The notes below the pieces were generated by a model, which had not been told where the DNA came from, made no database searches, and was given only the letters and a program-made list of their open reading frames with translations. From NCBI GenBank assembly GCA_040391785.1, contig JBEBXH010000024.1, positions 3,250 to 67,249 on the forward strand: DNA of 64,000 bases, given 5' to 3'. The translations under genes were made by a program, and so were the position numbers. Numbering within the stretch: the first letter of the stretch is position 1; every line of letters begins with the position of its first letter. This DNA is from UBA5239 sp040391785. GTDB lineage: Bacteria > Verrucomicrobiota > Lentisphaeria > Victivallales > Victivallaceae. Of this stretch, positions 59,915-64,000 are shown in pieces.

Positions 59915-60442
59915 TCAAAAATTGATTATCGGAAAAACCGGCAGGAAACCTTCGGAGTTGAAATTCAACAATCCGAACTGGAACCCCGCCCGGTCCGCCA
60001 CGTTGACCAATCCGATTTGCACGCCCGTGCTGATGGTATTGACCAGCCCCAGCTGCCAGGCATAGGATTTCGTACCCGCCACGTTGACAAACGACATCTG
60101 AAAACCGCTCATCTGCTTGGAGACATTCACCGGCGCCAGCTGCATGCCGTTGACAATATCCGTGGCCGAACAGAACACGGAAAGCTCCAGCCCGTGCACC
60201 CGGGTGCGCCCGGCCGAAATCGGCAGCCCGATCTTCACTCCGTCCACATTGGTACGGTTGACACTGCGCGGAATATCGAACCAGATGCCCCAGCTGAGGG
60301 GTTTCCAGCGCTGCCGCGCCGCCTCGCTGACTTTGATGGTTGACACCGGCGGCGGCAGATCCTCCCGGGCCGTTTCCTGGGCCGGGACCAACAGCGGCGT
60401 CAGTGAACCGATCACAGCCGCCAGCGCTAACCATTTTTTCAT
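59915..60442 (-). CDS. Exported protein with LA_2272-type surface repeats
   Basis: 175 residues with a signal peptide (about 1-21). The C-terminal ~80 residues hold five copies of a short repeat of the form hydrophobic-Q-x-G-x-V-N (MQLAPVNV, FQMSFVNV, WQLGLVNT, VQIGLVNV, FQFGLLNF). Such repeats are known from the LA_2272 family of surface proteins, which lack a defined function. Probably located in the outer membrane or on the surface. It sits between ddh and the CYTH gene on the same strand. Confidence 0.72.
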   Translation of the reverse strand: MKKWLALAAVIGSLTPLLVPAQETAREDLPPPVSTIKVSEAARQRWKPLSWGIWFDIPRSVNRTNVDGVKIGLPISAGRTRVHGLELSVFCSATDIVNGMQLAPVNVSKQMSGFQMSFVNVAGTKSYAWQLGLVNTISTGVQIGLVNVADRAGFQFGLLNFNSEGFLPVFPIINF

Positions 60443-60458
60443 TGCAATACCCTTTGGG

Positions 60459-61463
60459 TTACATGTAAAGTTTCAACAATTCTTCGCGGCTCAGCGGACT
60501 GAAATATGCCGCAGGGATATCCAGAATGGTGAACGCCCCGGATTTTCCTTCACTTTTCAGCCGGAATGCCGCGCGGGCGTGAGCCACCAGTACGCTCGCG
60601 GTAGCGGCCGGATTGCTGCCCCATTCGCAGGAGTATTCTACCCGGGCCGGGCTGCCGTCCGGGGTTTTGCCCGCCGCGATCACGCAGCCGCCGTGCGGAA
60701 ATCCGCCGAAACGCTCATTCAGCTCTTCCTGGCTGACAAAGTTCACCACCGTGCGGTAGGGCGCGAAATAGTTCGGCATGGTCTGGATGGCTTCCTCCAC
60801 CTTGGCCGCGTCGGCGCCGTCTTCCAATACCACAAAGCATTCGCGCCAATGCATTTCACCGGCGTTCAACTGCGGATTCGAGCCCGAACGCACCTTTTTG
60901 ATCGCCGCCAGCTCGGCATGGGTATACTGACGGCCGTCCTTGACGCCGGGAATGCGGCGGATGGCATCCGAATGCCCCATACTCAGTCCACCGGCCTCGC
61001 CGAGCCCATAAAATCCATAAGCCTTGGTTCCGGGCAGGAACGAAGCACTCAGTACGCGTTCCAGCGAAAAGATCCCGGGATCCCAGCCGGTCGAAATCAC
61101 CGACACCTGACCGGATTTCCGGGCAGCGGCGTCCATGCTTTTGAAATAATTCGGAATCTCGCCGTGGTTGTCGAAGCTGTCCACCGTCGAGACCAGCGCC
61201 GCGAATTCAGGTCCCTGCTTCGGCAAATCCGTACTGGAGCCGCCGCAGAGAATCGCGATATCGGGGTTCAATTCTTTTTTCCAGGCTTCCGCATCGGAGG
61301 AACACATGACCTTGATCGAGCTATCGTTCAATTCTTTGATCACGCGCTCGGGCGTGCGGGATACGATCCCGGCCAGTTCCATATCCGGGTTTGCCTTCAA
61401 TGCCGCCATTACTCCGCGCCCGACATTGCCGTAACCCACGATCATTACTCGAATTTTACTCAT
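60459..61463 (-). CDS. ddh: meso-Diaminopimelate D-dehydrogenase
   Basis: 334 residues, with AGGAG 10 bases before the ATG. It makes meso-diaminopimelate in one step from tetrahydrodipicolinate, ammonia and NADPH, for lysine and peptidoglycan. Rossmann motif IVGYGNVGRG (8-17); VDSFDNHGEIPNYFKSMDAAAR; STGWDPGIFSLERVL; GLSMGHSDAIRRIPGV are diagnostic. It may replace the usual acylated DAP branch. Confidence 0.93.
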   Translation of the reverse strand: MSKIRVMIVGYGNVGRGVMAALKANPDMELAGIVSRTPERVIKELNDSSIKVMCSSDAEAWKKELNPDIAILCGGSSTDLPKQGPEFAALVSTVDSFDNHGEIPNYFKSMDAAARKSGQVSVISTGWDPGIFSLERVLSASFLPGTKAYGFYGLGEAGGLSMGHSDAIRRIPGVKDGRQYTHAELAAIKKVRSGSNPQLNAGEMHWRECFVVLEDGADAAKVEEAIQTMPNYFAPYRTVVNFVSQEELNERFGGFPHGGCVIAAGKTPDGSPARVEYSCEWGSNPAATASVLVAHARAAFRLKSEGKSGAFTILDIPAAYFSPLSREELLKLYM

Positions 61464-61545
61464 TGCACAATTTCTCCTGATTGATATTTAATCCTGCTAA
61501 TTTATCATAACTCCGAAAAAATATCAATCCCAATCTGCTCATTTT

Positions 61546-62463
61546 TTAATTTTCAGACGCTGTTTTTCCATTTTTCGCAGCTTTGTACGCCACCCAGCTG
61601 TCGCGAAGCTCCTTGCCGTGGGCGAACTCTCTTTCGAAGGCATCGAAATCCTTGTCCTCGATTATTTCGCGCAAATGCTGCCAGCGTTTTTCAAAAGACT
61701 TGATGGTTGCCAGCGCCGCCGCCTGATTGTTCTCGATGATCTCGCGCCACATCCGCGGCGACGACGATGCGATCCGGGAGGTATCGCGAAACCCCGTGGC
61801 GCAACCGGAAAAGCGCATCCGCTTCTCCTCTTCGTCCGGACAGTCCAGCACCGCCTGGGTCAGCGCCAAAGCCACCACATGCAGCACATGGCTGGTGTGT
61901 GCAACCAGTATATCATGGGCCTCCGGACTGATTTTCACCACCTTCACCCGGATGCTTTCCCACAGCGCCACGACATCATTAAATGCCTCTCTGTTCGTCA
62001 TTTCAGTAAAAGTGACGAATGCTTCGGCGTTGTCATAAAGTGACGGAAAAGCCGCTTCCGGCCCGCTCTTCTCAGTACCCGCCATGGGATGACTGCCAAC
62101 GAAGTGCACGCCCCTCGGTTCCAGGTATTTCTCGCCGCATTCCACAATGACCTGCTTCACGCTGCCGATGTCCGTAACCACGCTGCCGGGCCGCCATGCC
62201 CCGGCATATTTGACGATATACTCCTTGATCTGCGGCACCGGCAGACAGAGAATCGTTATATCCGCTTTGCCAATAATACTTTCCAGATCGTCACTTGCTT
62301 CGTCGGCCACATTGTTTTCCAGTGCCCAGCGGTTGATTTCGGGCCTCCGGCTCCAGCCGAGCCGGCGATATTTCCCCTCGCGAAGCGCCATTCCCAGCGA
62401 TGCTCCCAGCAATCCGAGCCCGATGATCGCCACATTTTTATCTTTGACAATATTTTCCGTCAT
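61546..62463 (-). CDS. tyrA: Prephenate dehydrogenase
   Basis: 305 residues from the ATG at 62463 (GGAG 5-6 bases upstream); the frame to 62598 crosses the promoter of the divergent gene and is not coding. TyrA converts prephenate to 4-hydroxyphenylpyruvate in tyrosine synthesis. NAD-binding GLGLLGASLGMALREG (near 15-30), LCLPVPQIKEY, TDIGSVKQ and the substrate region GSHPMAGTEKSGPEAA. No chorismate mutase domain is fused. It is divergent from the secretin gene. Confidence 0.92.
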   Translation of the reverse strand: MTENIVKDKNVAIIGLGLLGASLGMALREGKYRRLGWSRRPEINRWALENNVADEASDDLESIIGKADITILCLPVPQIKEYIVKYAGAWRPGSVVTDIGSVKQVIVECGEKYLEPRGVHFVGSHPMAGTEKSGPEAAFPSLYDNAEAFVTFTEMTNREAFNDVVALWESIRVKVVKISPEAHDILVAHTSHVLHVVALALTQAVLDCPDEEEKRMRFSGCATGFRDTSRIASSSPRMWREIIENNQAAALATIKSFEKRWQHLREIIEDKDFDAFEREFAHGKELRDSWVAYKAAKNGKTASEN

Positions 62464-62541
62464 TTTTTCTCCAGATTCGACGATTGATCCGTCTTTAATA
62501 TAGCAGAAGGAAAAAAATCCACAATTATTATTTTCAAAGTA

Positions 62542-62569
62542 TTGAAAAAAAACATTGCCAATATATAAT
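62542..62569 (+). promoter_or_regulatory. Promoter of the secretin gene
   Basis: TTGAAA (62542-62547), 16-bp spacer and perfect TATAAT (62564-62569), about 60 bases before the ATG. Confidence 0.65.
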
Positions 62570-62628
62570 ATACCTCTTATAACTATTGGATTAATCATAC
62601 AATTTTTATATCAAAAAGGAATTCGCAA

Positions 62629-64000
62629 ATGGCGTCAGGAATGCTGAAACAAATCCCAATAGCGATACTCACCTTAGGTGTGATCAGTACCGTTACCTTA
62701 TCCGCACAGGACAAAACCCCACCGGAAGTCGCGCCGGCCGTGGCCCCTGCCGTGGCTCCCGCCGAACCGGGAGTCCAGCCTAACCCGGATGTCGACCCCA
62801 CCACCTCCCCTGCCCAGCAGGCCGTGCTGATGGACCACCTCCGTTCATTGCTGAGCCCGCCGGATCTGGGAGATACCCTGACCACCAAGCGCCTTCCGAG
62901 CAAGCCCTACTTCAAAATCATCCCCGGTCTCGATGGCTACTCCACCCTCGTCTACCGCTTCCGCTTCGTGGAAACGAACAAGGAAATGGTCAGCTCCGTC
63001 GAAAGTGCGATTTCCAGCCAGGGGATCGTGGAACGCTCTTCGGAACAGAACATCCTGATCGTACATGACCGCACCGACAAGATGGATGAACTGGCCAATA
63101 TCATGATGGCGCTGGACGTGGAAGCGCCGCAGATTCTCGTTGAAGCCAAGATCATCGAAGTGAACGTCGGCGACGGCATGCAGCGCAACCTGGATTTCGC
63201 CATGAACCGCCACGATACCACCACCGGCGACTTCGGCGTCGACAAAAACCTGAACTCCACCGCCGGCACCAATACCTCAATTCAAGGCCAGCCGAAAAGC
63301 GACAAGGGCTTGTCGCTCGACTGGTTCCCCTATGTTTCCGATAACAAGAATTTCCAGGTCACGCTGCAGTGGCTGATGTACGGCCAGCGCGCCAAGATTC
63401 TCTCCGCCCCGAACGTGCTCGTTTCCCGCAACAGCACCGCCACCATCACCACCGGTGAAGAAGTTCCGATCCAGAGCAGCCAGACCACTTCCGGCACCGT
63501 CACCAACTCCACCACCTACAAGCAGGTCGGGGTAATTCTGGAAATCAAGCCCAAATACATCAATCACGACACCGTCACACTGGCGGTCAACCCCCAGGTT
63601 TCAAACATCACCAGTTACCAGCGGATTTACACCGGGGACACCTATTACGACGTCCCGAGCATGTCCATCCGCAAAATCGAAACCACGCTGAATATCGCCG
63701 ACGGCCAGGTCATCATGATGGGCGGTCTCTATTCCGACAAGGAAACCCTGAACGAAGAGCGGATTCCGTTCCTCTCCGACCTCCCCTATCTCGGTGAATT
63801 CTTCACCTCCAAGAACCGCAGCCGCGAGCTCTCGCAGCTGATTTTCCTCATCCGGATCACCATTATTCCGACCAGCGACATGCCCCAGACTGCGCTTTAT
63901 GACATTGGCCGTCAGGCGAATGAAATGCGCGACGTCGGCAAGGCAATCCTGGACTCCAAGGAACTGTTCCCGGCTGACCTCGACAGCAACAAAACCACCC
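62629..64000 (+). CDS. Type II/III/IV-type secretin (GspD/PilQ family), partial
   Basis: The frame starts at ATG 62629 (AAAGGA 8 bases upstream) and is open to the window edge, giving ~457 residues. A signal peptide (about 1-27, ending LSA) is followed by a Pro/Ala-rich linker. An N-domain (FRFVETNKEMVSSVESAIS) and N1-type region (EAPQILVEAKIIEVNVGDG) come next. The secretin core shows ILSAPNVLVSRNSTATITTGEEVPIQ, VGVILEIKPKYI and IRKIETTLNIADGQVIMMGGLYSDKE...PFLSDLPYLGEFF, then QLIFLIRITIIP. It should form the outer-membrane channel of a type II secretion or type IV pilus-like system, which fits the pseudopilins in the window. Confidence 0.9.
   Translation, partial: MASGMLKQIPIAILTLGVISTVTLSAQDKTPPEVAPAVAPAVAPAEPGVQPNPDVDPTTSPAQQAVLMDHLRSLLSPPDLGDTLTTKRLPSKPYFKIIPGLDGYSTLVYRFRFVETNKEMVSSVESAISSQGIVERSSEQNILIVHDRTDKMDELANIMMALDVEAPQILVEAKIIEVNVGDGMQRNLDFAMNRHDTTTGDFGVDKNLNSTAGTNTSIQGQPKSDKGLSLDWFPYVSDNKNFQVTLQWLMYGQRAKILSAPNVLVSRNSTATITTGEEVPIQSSQTTSGTVTNSTTYKQVGVILEIKPKYINHDTVTLAVNPQVSNITSYQRIYTGDTYYDVPSMSIRKIETTLNIADGQVIMMGGLYSDKETLNEERIPFLSDLPYLGEFFTSKNRSRELSQLIFLIRITIIPTSDMPQTALYDIGRQANEMRDVGKAILDSKELFPADLDSNKTT

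Noticed and set aside
62464..62598. 45-residue N-terminal extension of prephenate dehydrogenase
   Set aside because: The extension runs through the AT-rich promoter of the divergent secretin gene, and a good ribosome binding site precedes the ATG at 62463.

Overview
The window looks like a chromosomal segment of a Gram-negative, carbohydrate-degrading bacterium. The best guess is the Lentisphaerota (Victivallis-like), or a close relative in the Planctomycetota-Verrucomicrobiota-Chlamydiota group. This rests on gene content, not on a database search. The evidence is lpxB, a WaaP-type LPS kinase, an EptA-like transferase and a secretin (outer membrane), three stand-alone pseudopilins with an FTLIELL signal and a C-terminal H-X9-DG-like motif, and many glycosidase-type genes each paired with its own AraC, LacI, GntR or RpiR regulator. 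There are no rRNA genes, insertion sequences, phage genes or CRISPR arrays. One tRNA gene (Phe, GAA) is present.

Layout. 1-7000: end of a heparinase II/III-like gene, then a leftward amino-sugar operon (RpiR regulator, BadF-type MurNAc/GlcNAc kinase, nanE, murQ, a TIM-barrel hydrolase-like protein) with a recognisable promoter and two operator-like repeats. 7000-11400: an oxidoreductase divergent from an AraC gene, and a large sodium:solute symporter. 11600-14800: a GNAT gene, two coupled RlaP-type nucleotidyltransferases, a second GNAT, and tRNA-Phe. 15000-25400: lpxB coupled to a stand-alone AICAR transformylase, a GH172-type gene with a divergent AraC gene, tmk-holB, a sugar epimerase-like TIM barrel, an EptA-like enzyme, and a SpoU methylase coupled to waaP. 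25400-30100: a glycyl radical enzyme without an activase, an AraC gene and glpK.

30100-36000 is a tightly coupled leftward operon of seven genes: a DegT aminotransferase, two tandem SGNH hydrolases, two amidohydrolase-fold proteins (one apparently without its metal ligands), a TIM-barrel epimerase and a xylose-isomerase-like enzyme. A GntR/LacI-type regulator is divergent. I do not recognise the pathway. 36300-45500 holds two modules with the same order: sugar-responsive regulator, single pseudopilin, large secreted hydrolase (one is followed by a GH29 fucosidase). A third pseudopilin lies at 55.7 kb and a secretin gene runs off the right edge. Together they suggest substrate-specific pseudopilins working with a general secretion machine; this is the most interesting theme of the window.

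45600-64000: a MacA/MacB efflux system, MarR, GNAT, a class V-type aminotransferase, a zinc-ribbon membrane protein, a D-threonine-aldolase-like enzyme next to mutS, the third pseudopilin, a half-size EamA transporter behind a possible attenuator hairpin, a NodB-like protein divergent from an AraC gene, a CYTH phosphatase, a surface-repeat protein, diaminopimelate dehydrogenase, prephenate dehydrogenase and the secretin. Intergenic DNA is AT-rich and carries good promoters and several palindromes, while coding DNA is GC-rich, which produces many long antisense shadow frames. Start codons were chosen from Shine-Dalgarno spacing, overlap with the upstream stop and family N-termini.
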